Of a DNA stretch of 25,911 nucleotides, positions 1 through 6,859 are shown in pieces. Source of the stretch: Methylotenera_A sp036675645 (GTDB lineage Bacteria > Pseudomonadota > Gammaproteobacteria > Burkholderiales > Methylophilaceae); contig JAKFEP010000093.1 in assembly GCA_036675645.1 (NCBI GenBank), forward strand, positions 1 to 25,911, given 5' to 3'. The position numbers and the translations under genes are program-made. How positions within the stretch are numbered: position 1 is the first letter of the stretch; each line of letters starts with the position of its first letter. Below the pieces are notes generated by a model. It was not told the origin of the DNA. It searched no databases and was given only the letters and a program-made list of their open reading frames with translations.

Positions 1-942
1 ACCTGTACCGTAGTACACTAAGTTTGTACGTGCATCATATGGCCACCAGCCCCATGTAGAGCCGCCGCCATGTTGCCAACCATCTTTAACTGCTTGTGGT
101 TTTAACCATGTACGAACGCCAAGATCTTTTTCACCAACTTTTAATTCTGACAATTTAAGTGCTTCGAAAGAACCACCTAATTTGTTACCACCGTTGATGT
201 CTTTGTATGTTGACAAAGCGCTGTAATGTGGGTTTGCTGAGTTGAAATCAGAACCGATTAACACTTCTGAGTCAGGACCTGTTGAGTATGCTTTCCAAGC
301 TAATGAACCATCTTTAGCATTGTACGCAGCGATAAAGCAACGAACACCGAATTCTGCACCTGAGCAACCAGTTAAGATTTTGTCTTTGATTACATGTGGA
401 GCGTTAGTGTTTGTAGCGCCAACTTTTGGATCATTTACCAAAACTGACCAAACTTTAGCACCTGTTTTTGCATCTAAAGCAACTAAATTACCGTCATTTT
501 GTTGCAAGTAGATTTTGCCATCGCCGTAACCTAAACCACGGTTAACGTTGTCGCAGCATAATACAGCTTGTACTGATGGATCTTGTTTAGGGAAATATGA
601 CCAAACGATTTTTTGATTGTCATTTAAATCTAAAGCGTATACGTTGTTTGGGAATGCTGTATGTACATACATCATGTTACCAACAACTACTGGAGAACCC
701 TCGTGACCGCGGTTTACACCAGTTGCGAATGTCCAAGCAGCTTTAAGATTTTTAACGTTACCTTTGTTAATTTGAGCAAGCGTACTGTAGCCTTGGTTGT
801 TGTGTTGGCCACGTGGGTGCGCCCAGTTGTTTGCATTTGCCATTGCTGCTTCTTGGTCTGAAGCTGCTGATGCAACCATTGGCATTGCCAATGTTGCGCC
901 TGCAACTAAGCCTAGAGCGAGCTTGATTGTATTGAATTTCAT
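1..942 (-). CDS. xoxF: XoxF-type PQQ-dependent methanol dehydrogenase, N-terminal part (runs off the left edge)
   Basis: Periplasmic quinoprotein that oxidises methanol to formaldehyde; XoxF enzymes use a lanthanide with PQQ. The visible 314 codons start at the ATG ending at 942, behind a GGAG ribosome site. A Sec signal peptide of about 26 residues ends in ASA. The adjacent cysteines C129-C130 (mature 103-104) form the vicinal disulfide typical of methanol dehydrogenases, in an LCCDNVNRG context closer to XoxF than MxaF. E197 in SGAEFGVR matches the conserved metal-ligand glutamate. The window ends at YYGTG, just before the expected metal-binding Asn, so the catalytic Asp and the extra lanthanide Asp cannot be seen. 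Between NPHY and GWW there are about 35 residues more than in the usual MxaF/XoxF spacing, which suggests a divergent clade (XoxF4 is my guess). The PQQ alcohol dehydrogenase family is near certain; XoxF rather than MxaF is likely. Confidence 0.87.
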   Translation of the reverse strand, partial: MKFNTIKLALGLVAGATLAMPMVASAASDQEAAMANANNWAHPRGQHNNQGYSTLAQINKGNVKNLKAAWTFATGVNRGHEGSPVVVGNMMYVHTAFPNNVYALDLNDNQKIVWSYFPKQDPSVQAVLCCDNVNRGLGYGDGKIYLQQNDGNLVALDAKTGAKVWSVLVNDPKVGATNTNAPHVIKDKILTGCSGAEFGVRCFIAAYNAKDGSLAWKAYSTGPDSEVLIGSDFNSANPHYSALSTYKDINGGNKLGGSFEALKLSELKVGEKDLGVRTWLKPQAVKDGWQHGGGSTWGWWPYDARTNLVYYGTG

Positions 943-1059
943 TATTTATCTCCAAAGTTATGTTACTAAGGGTTTTTTCAAAGCACACTCAAATTTTGTC
1001 TCTTGCATTAAAGCTTATTCAGCTATAATTTTTGTTACAAATTTAAAGCATACTTCGTA

Positions 1060-1075
1060 TCACATTTGCATGTGA
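1060..1075. promoter_or_regulatory. Perfect inverted repeat TCACAT-TTGC-ATGTGA in the xoxF/pip intergenic region
   Basis: A 6-bp perfect dyad with a 4-nt spacer lies 118 bp upstream of the xoxF start and 149 bp upstream of the iminopeptidase gene. Three TTACAA boxes (1035, 1120, 1131) lie around it. The size and symmetry fit a dimeric regulator operator, but I do not recognise the site, and its assignment to xoxF is inference. Confidence 0.3.
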
Positions 1076-1161
1076 GGTAAGCAATATAAAACATGTAATT
1101 TTAAATTGCAACACTTTAGTTACAATTTATTTACAAATGTTCAATTATTTTATAGTTAATT

Positions 1162-1189
1162 TTTTACACATAAACGTCGCCCATAAAAT
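1162..1189 (+). promoter_or_regulatory. Possible sigma70 promoter for the iminopeptidase gene
   Basis: TAAAAT at 1184-1189 matches the -10 consensus at 5 of 6 positions. TTTTAC/TTTACA about 15-16 nt upstream is a weak -35. It lies 35 bp before the start codon. AT-rich DNA gives many such matches, so support is modest. Confidence 0.33.
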
Positions 1190-1223
1190 AGCTATCAAAA
1201 TCAAATAGAAAGCGCAATTTTTC

Positions 1224-2198
1224 ATGTCAAATGATGTAAAGAACTTATACCCAGAATGCACGCAATATCACAGTGAATTGTTAAAAGTTTCGCCTTTACA
1301 CAGCATTTATTATGAAGAATGTGGCAATTCAGGGGGCATTCCCGTTATTTTTCTGCATGGTGGGCCAGGCAGTGGCTGCAACCCAACCCAGCGGCGCTTT
1401 TTTGATCCAGTACATTACCGCATCATTCTGCTCGATCAACGGGGCTGTGGGCGCAGCACACCACAAGGCGAGGTGCGTGAGAACACGGCAAATGATTTGA
1501 TAAGTGATATAGAAGCTATACGACATCATTTAGGCATCGCCAGATGGCACGTGTTTGGCGGCTCCTGGGGCAGCACATTAGCCATCGCCTATGCACTCAA
1601 GCATTTCAAGTGCATCATATCGCTTACATTACGCGGCATATTTTTAAGTCGTCAAAGTGAATTAAACTGGTTTTTAAGTGATGTAAAAAATTTTCACCCA
1701 GAGTCATGGCATACTTTACTGCAATATTTGCCTGCAGATAAAAGGCATGATGTATTAGGCGCTTTTGAGGCGTTGGTATTTTGTGAGGATAACGCCATCA
1801 GCATTCCAGCCGCTACCGCGTGGAATGCCTATGAAAGCAAGATGATGTCACTATTGCCAAGAGAAATTTCTAGTGATGACAAGAACCCCGAAAATGAAAC
1901 GGCTGGTGAAGTGGAGTTGGCGCGGGCGCGCGTGCAAATACATTATATTAAGCATATGTGTTTTGTCGGCAATCAGGATTTACTCCTGGAGGCCGCAGAA
2001 AAGCTTTCCGAAATCCCTACCACGATTGTTCAAGGCCGTTATGATATGGTCTGCCCGCCTATTAGCGCCTGGCAATTAGCGCAAGCCATGCCACACGCTG
2101 AGTTTGTCATGGTGGCTGATGCTGGGCATTCTGCCATGGAAGTAGGCATTACCAGTGCCCTGGTAAATGCGACAGATCATTACAGATCACTTAAATAA
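1224..2198 (+). CDS. pip: Proline iminopeptidase (peptidase family S33)
   Basis: Cytoplasmic alpha/beta-hydrolase that removes N-terminal proline from peptides (EC 3.4.11.5). The 324-residue length is normal for the bacterial monomeric form. The oxyanion motif HGGPGSG lies at 45-51. The nucleophile Ser114 sits in GGSWGS, and Asp274 (GRYDMVCPP) and His302 (DAGHSAME) complete the triad. DQRGCGRS at 71-78 is also characteristic of this enzyme. The ATG at 1224 has no strong Shine-Dalgarno but gives the usual family N-terminus. The gene is divergent from xoxF, and the membrane protein gene follows 17 bp after its stop, so the two may share a transcript without an obvious functional link. Confidence 0.93.
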   Translation: MSNDVKNLYPECTQYHSELLKVSPLHSIYYEECGNSGGIPVIFLHGGPGSGCNPTQRRFFDPVHYRIILLDQRGCGRSTPQGEVRENTANDLISDIEAIRHHLGIARWHVFGGSWGSTLAIAYALKHFKCIISLTLRGIFLSRQSELNWFLSDVKNFHPESWHTLLQYLPADKRHDVLGAFEALVFCEDNAISIPAATAWNAYESKMMSLLPREISSDDKNPENETAGEVELARARVQIHYIKHMCFVGNQDLLLEAAEKLSEIPTTIVQGRYDMVCPPISAWQLAQAMPHAEFVMVADAGHSAMEVGITSALVNATDHYRSLK

Positions 2199-2215
2199 AG
2201 ATAAAAACCAATATT

Positions 2216-3505
2216 GTGTCACTCTTCAATCCAGACAATATTAATAAGCTAAAGAACCTAGTGCATCACCCAGCACTCACTAAGCCTATTAATGCTTACG
2301 CCAGGCAAGAATATGCCACCCCGTTGTTTGTATTGCGCGAAACCATTGCGGGCTTTTTACGCCACAATGTATTTGGCATGTCTGCGTCGCTATCCTTCTA
2401 TGCATTGTTTGCATTGATTCCACTCATTTTGCTGATTTTCTTTTTATTGAGCCAGTTTGTATTTTCATCCGATTACGCAATTGTGAAATTAGCGATTCTA
2501 ACCGGAAACTTGGTACCTGATTTTAGCAATAAAATCATGATGGAAGTCTACAGCGCATCTCAGGCCAAGGCTGCTTGGGGCGCGCTAGGCTTATTTGTTT
2601 TGTTATGGACGATCACTCCCTTAGCCAGCGCCATGCGCTCTGCTTTCTACACCATTGCTACCATGGTAGAGGCGCCATCTTATTTTAAACGCAAATTCAA
2701 AGATGTGCTTTCTGTATTGGGGATTTTACTGCTGTTTTTCTTATTCACCTTTGCCGGCTTTATCATCGAGCAAGCGGTGCGCTTTTTGGCAACCTATTTT
2801 CCTGCAATGCAGTTCAGCATTGTCGGTTCATTTAGCACTATGTTGCTTACTACGCTTTTAATTGTTATTTTTTATAAAGCTTTTTTTCCACTGCGTGTCG
2901 CATTCGTACACCTTATATTAGGCGCTTGCTTAACAGCATTACTTTGGCTAGCGATGCGCCCTGCATTTGGTTTGTTTTTATCGATTAACCAAAACTACGG
3001 AGCAGTATTTGGCAGCATGAAAGCCATGTTTGTATCGATTACCTGGCTCTATCTAAATTTTGCCGTATTCTTGCTTGGTACTGAGTTGATTAGCACTTTG
3101 CGTAAACAAGATGTGCTACTGCTCAAAGGTTTATTTGATGACATGCCGAATAAAGATAACTATATTGACGCTCTGATGAGTCGTTACGGACTGGTTTTAC
3201 AACAGGGTGAATACGTTTTTGAGCGTGGCAATACCGAACGCAATCTATATTATTTGGCTGAAGGTAACATCAACCTGGTTACGAATGGCACGACTGAGCG
3301 CGAATTGAAGGTCGGTGATTATTTTGGGGAATTGGCAATGCTGACCAAACAGCCAACGACAACTGACGCAATTGTAAGCTCAGATAAAGCGCGTGTTATT
3401 GTGATTTATGCAGAAAATATAGACACTATGCTGGCAGATGATCCTAAAATTGCCATGCAGCTGCTCAAGCAAATGGCAGGCAGGCTACAAACCGCCTTTA
3501 CTTAA
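2216..3505 (+). CDS. YihY/BrkB-family inner membrane protein with C-terminal cyclic-nucleotide-binding-like domain
   Basis: Residues about 45-300 form the BrkB/YihY membrane domain with roughly six hydrophobic segments, including the family pattern GMSASLSFYALFALIPL (54-70) and NYGAVFGSMKAMFVSITWLYL (260-280). The family was once labelled ribonuclease BN in error; its true function is unsettled. Residues about 318-429 are a CRP-like cNMP-binding fold with the phosphate cassette FGELAML at 370-376. The cassette Arg that contacts the cyclic phosphate is replaced: PRAA-type motifs read P380-T381-T382-T383 here, so cAMP or cGMP binding is doubtful. The start is GTG at 2216 with a weak ribosome site; it is the first codon giving the full family N-terminus. 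The TPR gene begins 16 bp after the stop, probably in the same operon. Confidence 0.88.
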   Translation: MSLFNPDNINKLKNLVHHPALTKPINAYARQEYATPLFVLRETIAGFLRHNVFGMSASLSFYALFALIPLILLIFFLLSQFVFSSDYAIVKLAILTGNLVPDFSNKIMMEVYSASQAKAAWGALGLFVLLWTITPLASAMRSAFYTIATMVEAPSYFKRKFKDVLSVLGILLLFFLFTFAGFIIEQAVRFLATYFPAMQFSIVGSFSTMLLTTLLIVIFYKAFFPLRVAFVHLILGACLTALLWLAMRPAFGLFLSINQNYGAVFGSMKAMFVSITWLYLNFAVFLLGTELISTLRKQDVLLLKGLFDDMPNKDNYIDALMSRYGLVLQQGEYVFERGNTERNLYYLAEGNINLVTNGTTERELKVGDYFGELAMLTKQPTTTDAIVSSDKARVIVIYAENIDTMLADDPKIAMQLLKQMAGRLQTAFT

Positions 3506-3521
3506 CACATCTAATCGCAAC

Positions 3522-5039
3522 ATGGCCACTTCATCACCAAACCCTCAACAGATACAAGGCTTAATCCAGCTACTTAATAGCGGCCAGCTGGCTCAGGCCG
3601 AGGCTTTGGCAAAAAACTTACTGACATCTCATCCCAACGTTTTTATTTTGCATCACGTGCTGAGCCTGAGTTTAGATGGACAACAAAAATATGCGGAAGC
3701 AGTTACCAGCTACCAAAATGCACTTAAACTTCAAACCAACACACCTGATTTATGGTTTAACTGCGCCATCGCACTTACCCATCTAAACAGGTTAGATGAA
3801 GCAGCAAGTGCTTACCAACAGGCAATTAAAATTCAACCTAATTTTTTTGAAGCGCATGGTAATTTAGGCACCATTTTACAGCGCCAAGGCAAATTGGATG
3901 AGGCCGTTAAAAGCTATCAAGCAGGCCTAAAAATTAATCCACAAGATGCGCGCGGCTATTTTAATTTAGGCACCGCATTGCGCGATAAGGGTGAGCTACA
4001 AGCGGCGGTTAACGCCTATCAAAAAGCTATTCAGCTGTTTCCGAATTACACTGACGCACATAATAATTTGGGCGAAACTTTGCGTGACCAAGGCGATATG
4101 CAGGCCGCTGTGCAATGCTATCAGGCAGCATTAGCGCTAAATTCAAACCACCCAAACGCTAATTACAATATGGCCGAATTTTTTTACTTGGCTAAAAATT
4201 ATGATCAAGCAATCACCTACTTTGAGCAGTCACAGTTGGATGATTGGCAGGCACGCAAGCTATATTGCTTGTACAAAGCAGAACAATTCGGTGCCTTCAA
4301 AGCCAATAGGGACGAGCTTTCCCATGCCACATCAAATAACTCACCATTTATCGCTACGCTTTCTACACACTACAGCATTAACTTTGGTACACCAGACCCT
4401 TACAATTTTTGTAAAAATGGCTTGGATTTTGTCTACCAAAATAAAATACTGGAAGAGGATGGGCAGTTGTTAAAAGATTTACTTAATGACATTCATACAG
4501 CCGATATAGCAGAACGTAAGCAAGGCAGGTTAACCAATGGCCAGCAATCGGCAGGCAACCTGTTTAAGCGCCCAGAAGCTTCTTTCCGCACACTTGCAAG
4601 CCTTATCAAGCAAGAGTTTTTGCGGTACAAAAATAAATTTTCTAGTGCCAATTGCGAACTGATTCTGTCGTTTCCGAGTGAATTAGAATTTACCAGCTCA
4701 TGGTATGTAAAAATGCAGCGAGGTGGCCACTTAAATACCCATATACACGAAATAGGCTGGATAAGTGGCGCCGTCTATTTAGCTGTACCAGAGCCAGCTG
4801 TGGGCACAATCGAAGGTGCATTTGAGTACGGCACGCATGGTGATGATTATCCAATTATAGCGCCAAAAACAACCGCAGATTTTCCTACCGCGTACATCCT
4901 GCCCAAAGCGGGCGATATAGTGCTGTTCCCTTCTTCATTATTTCACCGCACGATTCCCTTCAATTCGCATCAAGAACGCATCTGCATCGCATTTGACCTC
5001 AAACCAGAGGGCAAAATAGCCCCCAAAAATAGTTATTAG
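3522..5039 (+). CDS. TPR-repeat protein with C-terminal putative 2-oxoglutarate/Fe(II) oxygenase domain
   Basis: 505 residues. About the first 245 are tandem tetratricopeptide repeats (roughly seven; clear copies carry NLGTILQRQGKLDEAVKSYQ and NLGTALRDKGELQAA). The C-terminal 120 residues resemble the putative 2OG-Fe(II) oxygenase family found fused to TPRs. H407-x-H409-E410 offers the proximal metal ligands, H475 in LFHRTIP the distal histidine, and R486 in ERICIAF the 2-oxoglutarate Arg. FPS before H475 is also typical. The substrate is unknown; TPRs suggest a protein partner. I chose ATG 3522 because it gives the standard family start; an in-frame ATG at 3438 would overlap the previous gene by 68 bp and add unrelated residues. 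Neither has a clear ribosome site, so translational coupling to the upstream gene is plausible. No terminator hairpin is seen after the stop. Confidence 0.85.
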   Translation: MATSSPNPQQIQGLIQLLNSGQLAQAEALAKNLLTSHPNVFILHHVLSLSLDGQQKYAEAVTSYQNALKLQTNTPDLWFNCAIALTHLNRLDEAASAYQQAIKIQPNFFEAHGNLGTILQRQGKLDEAVKSYQAGLKINPQDARGYFNLGTALRDKGELQAAVNAYQKAIQLFPNYTDAHNNLGETLRDQGDMQAAVQCYQAALALNSNHPNANYNMAEFFYLAKNYDQAITYFEQSQLDDWQARKLYCLYKAEQFGAFKANRDELSHATSNNSPFIATLSTHYSINFGTPDPYNFCKNGLDFVYQNKILEEDGQLLKDLLNDIHTADIAERKQGRLTNGQQSAGNLFKRPEASFRTLASLIKQEFLRYKNKFSSANCELILSFPSELEFTSSWYVKMQRGGHLNTHIHEIGWISGAVYLAVPEPAVGTIEGAFEYGTHGDDYPIIAPKTTADFPTAYILPKAGDIVLFPSSLFHRTIPFNSHQERICIAFDLKPEGKIAPKNSY

Positions 5040-5238
5040 TTTTATACTTAAATATGTCAAAATATTGTACGAGTTGACACTATTCGTATTATAAGCTCCG
5101 GCCTTAACAACAAAAACGTTCAAATAAAAATAAGCTTACGTAGTTTTAAGCTGGTATAAAATTGTTTTACTAATTGATTTTAATCATTATTTAATACAAA
5201 TTATTTCTTATTTTTTTATCTCGCCATTTATTTTTAAC

Positions 5239-5254
5239 TGGCTTAGTTATTGCT
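5239..5254 (+). promoter_or_regulatory. Candidate sigma54 (-24/-12) promoter for the rpf operon
   Basis: TGGC at 5239-5242 and TTGC at 5250-5253 place GG and GC exactly 10 nt apart, as in sigma54 promoters, and the flanking C and T also fit. The central ACG of TGGCACG is not matched. A transcript starting near 5265 would have a leader of about 53 nt before the rpfG start. No enhancer site was identified. Confidence 0.35.
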
Positions 5255-5317
5255 TAATTTTAATTCTAATTAACGATAGTAAGCCACCAATATGCTTACC
5301 TTTTGAGGATGTTTTGA

Positions 5318-6388
5318 ATGACTGATGTACAGCTTTTTGATGACTCTTGTGTACTCAATGTTGACGACCAATCAACTAGCCGAGACATATTAACGCAAGT
5401 GATTAAAAACATTAATCCAAATATTCAAGTCATCGAAAAAAGCAATCCTGAACAAGCGCTTGAATGGGCAACCATGCATACTGCAAACCTGGTTTTTGTG
5501 GACTATTTGATGCCAGAATTGAACGGCATAGATTTTGTGCGTTTGTTAAAAACGCTACCAAATTATGAAGCCGTACCAGTGGTCATGATTACGATTCGAA
5601 AAGATACGGAAACGCGCTATGCGGCCTTGGATGCAGGAGTAACAGACTTTATCAGCAAACCTGTCGACGCTTACGAATGCCAAGCACGTTGCAAAAACTT
5701 GCTCACCATGCATCAACAGCATATCGCTTTAGAAAATAGAAGCCACCTCCTAGAAAACTTGGTCAATGCTGCAACAGCAGAAATCAAATCAAGAGAAAGA
5801 GAAACACTGATGCGGCTAGCTCGCGCAGGTGAGTATAAAGATTTTGACACTGCCATGCACTTGCAGCGCATGTCTTTATATAGCCGGGCACTGGCAGAAA
5901 AGATTGGTCTTAGCAAAGAAGAAGTGGATATTATTGAGCTAGCATCTCCTTTGCATGATATTGGAAAAATTGGCATTCCTGACAGTATTTTGCTTAAAAA
6001 AGGCGCACTGAATGATGCTGAATGGAAACAAATGAAGACACATCCGCTTATTGGCTATGAGATTTTGCAAGACAGCCCATCAAAATATCTACAAAGAGGG
6101 AGTGAGATCGCGCTGGCCCATCACGAACGTTTTGACGGTACAGGCTATCCATATTCTCTCAGCGGAAAAGACATCCCTCTGTCTGCACGCATTGTGGCCC
6201 TTGCCGATGTATTTGATGCGCTTACCAGTGTACGGCCTTACAAAGAGGCCTGGAGCATTGATAAGGCTTTAGAATATATCAGCAACGAAAGCGGCAAACA
6301 CTTTGATCCCGATTTGGTAATTGCCATGTTATCGATACGAGAATTGCTCGAAAAAATTCATACCGATCATTCAACATCGCTACACTAA
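5318..6388 (+). CDS. rpfG: RpfG-like response regulator: receiver plus HD-GYP cyclic-di-GMP phosphodiesterase
   Basis: 356 residues, normal for RpfG. The receiver spans about 10-130 with acidic D16-D17, phospho-acceptor D62 (FVDYLMPELNG), T92 and K114. A helical linker leads to an HD-GYP domain (about 165-350) with H213-D214 in LHDIGKIGIPD, H242, H268-H269-E270, D273 and intact G276-Y277-P278. All metal and signature residues are present, so it should hydrolyse cyclic di-GMP once phosphorylated. The start has a good GAGGA ribosome site 8 nt upstream. It is first in an operon with a receiver-only protein and an RpfC-like kinase, converging on rpfF. This is the arrangement of the DSF sensing cluster in Xanthomonas, which supports RpfG over other HD-GYP regulators. 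Confidence 0.9.
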   Translation: MTDVQLFDDSCVLNVDDQSTSRDILTQVIKNINPNIQVIEKSNPEQALEWATMHTANLVFVDYLMPELNGIDFVRLLKTLPNYEAVPVVMITIRKDTETRYAALDAGVTDFISKPVDAYECQARCKNLLTMHQQHIALENRSHLLENLVNAATAEIKSRERETLMRLARAGEYKDFDTAMHLQRMSLYSRALAEKIGLSKEEVDIIELASPLHDIGKIGIPDSILLKKGALNDAEWKQMKTHPLIGYEILQDSPSKYLQRGSEIALAHHERFDGTGYPYSLSGKDIPLSARIVALADVFDALTSVRPYKEAWSIDKALEYISNESGKHFDPDLVIAMLSIRELLEKIHTDHSTSLH

Positions 6389-6398
6389 TTAAATATCC

Positions 6399-6842
6399 AT
6401 GCCAAAAGTCAGCAACATCAGAAGCGCCACAAAGTTTAGGCAAACCGTTTTGCTAATTGATGATCAGCCAACGGTGCTGGATATTCATGCTGCCATTATC
6501 AAATCGCTAAAAATGGATTTGAATATTGTCAGCATGACCGACCCCACTGAAGCGCTAACCTGGGTGCAAAATAAACAAGTGGATTTGATTATTACTGATT
6601 TTCGCATGCATCGTATGAATGGCATGCAGTTTGTGCAAGCACTTAAAACTAGCGACAATGTACTGACACACAATATTGTAGTAGTGACTGTGCTGAAAGA
6701 TAAAGCCACTCATCAAGAACTTATTGCAGCTGGCGCTTCTGCCTGCTTGACTAAACCTGTGCAAACAGAAGAACTAGCCAAGATCGCCAAAACCCTATTA
6801 GAGCAAAGTAAAGTTTATTATGGTTTAGGCCTGATTGCTTAA
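6399..6842 (+). CDS. Stand-alone response regulator receiver protein between rpfG and rpfC
   Basis: 147 residues containing only a CheY-like receiver. Acidic pair D21-D22, phospho-acceptor D67 (IITDFRM), T97 and K119 are all present, so it should be phosphorylatable. There is no output domain; after K119 only the last helix and a short tail remain. Its receiver resembles that of the upstream RpfG-like protein (shared DDQ-T, DP/NPEAL-W and TKPV/SKPV patterns), suggesting local duplication. It starts 10 bp after rpfG and ends 17 bp before rpfC, so all three are probably co-transcribed. It may be a second target, a phosphate sink or a partner-binding regulator for RpfC; the sequence does not decide. 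In Xanthomonas the gene in this position (rpfH) encodes a membrane protein instead. Confidence 0.88.
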   Translation: MPKVSNIRSATKFRQTVLLIDDQPTVLDIHAAIIKSLKMDLNIVSMTDPTEALTWVQNKQVDLIITDFRMHRMNGMQFVQALKTSDNVLTHNIVVVTVLKDKATHQELIAAGASACLTKPVQTEELAKIAKTLLEQSKVYYGLGLIA

Positions 6843-6859
6843 TAATACCTAAGGGACAT

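Noticed and set aside
242..1075. Short plus-strand reading frames over the start of xoxF
   Set aside because: All are antisense to, or straddle, the well-supported methanol dehydrogenase frame and have no ribosome site.
3438..3521. N-terminal extension of the TPR protein from ATG 3438
   Set aside because: It overlaps the CNB domain of the upstream gene by 68 bp, adds residues unlike TPR proteins, and the ATG at 3522 gives a natural start.
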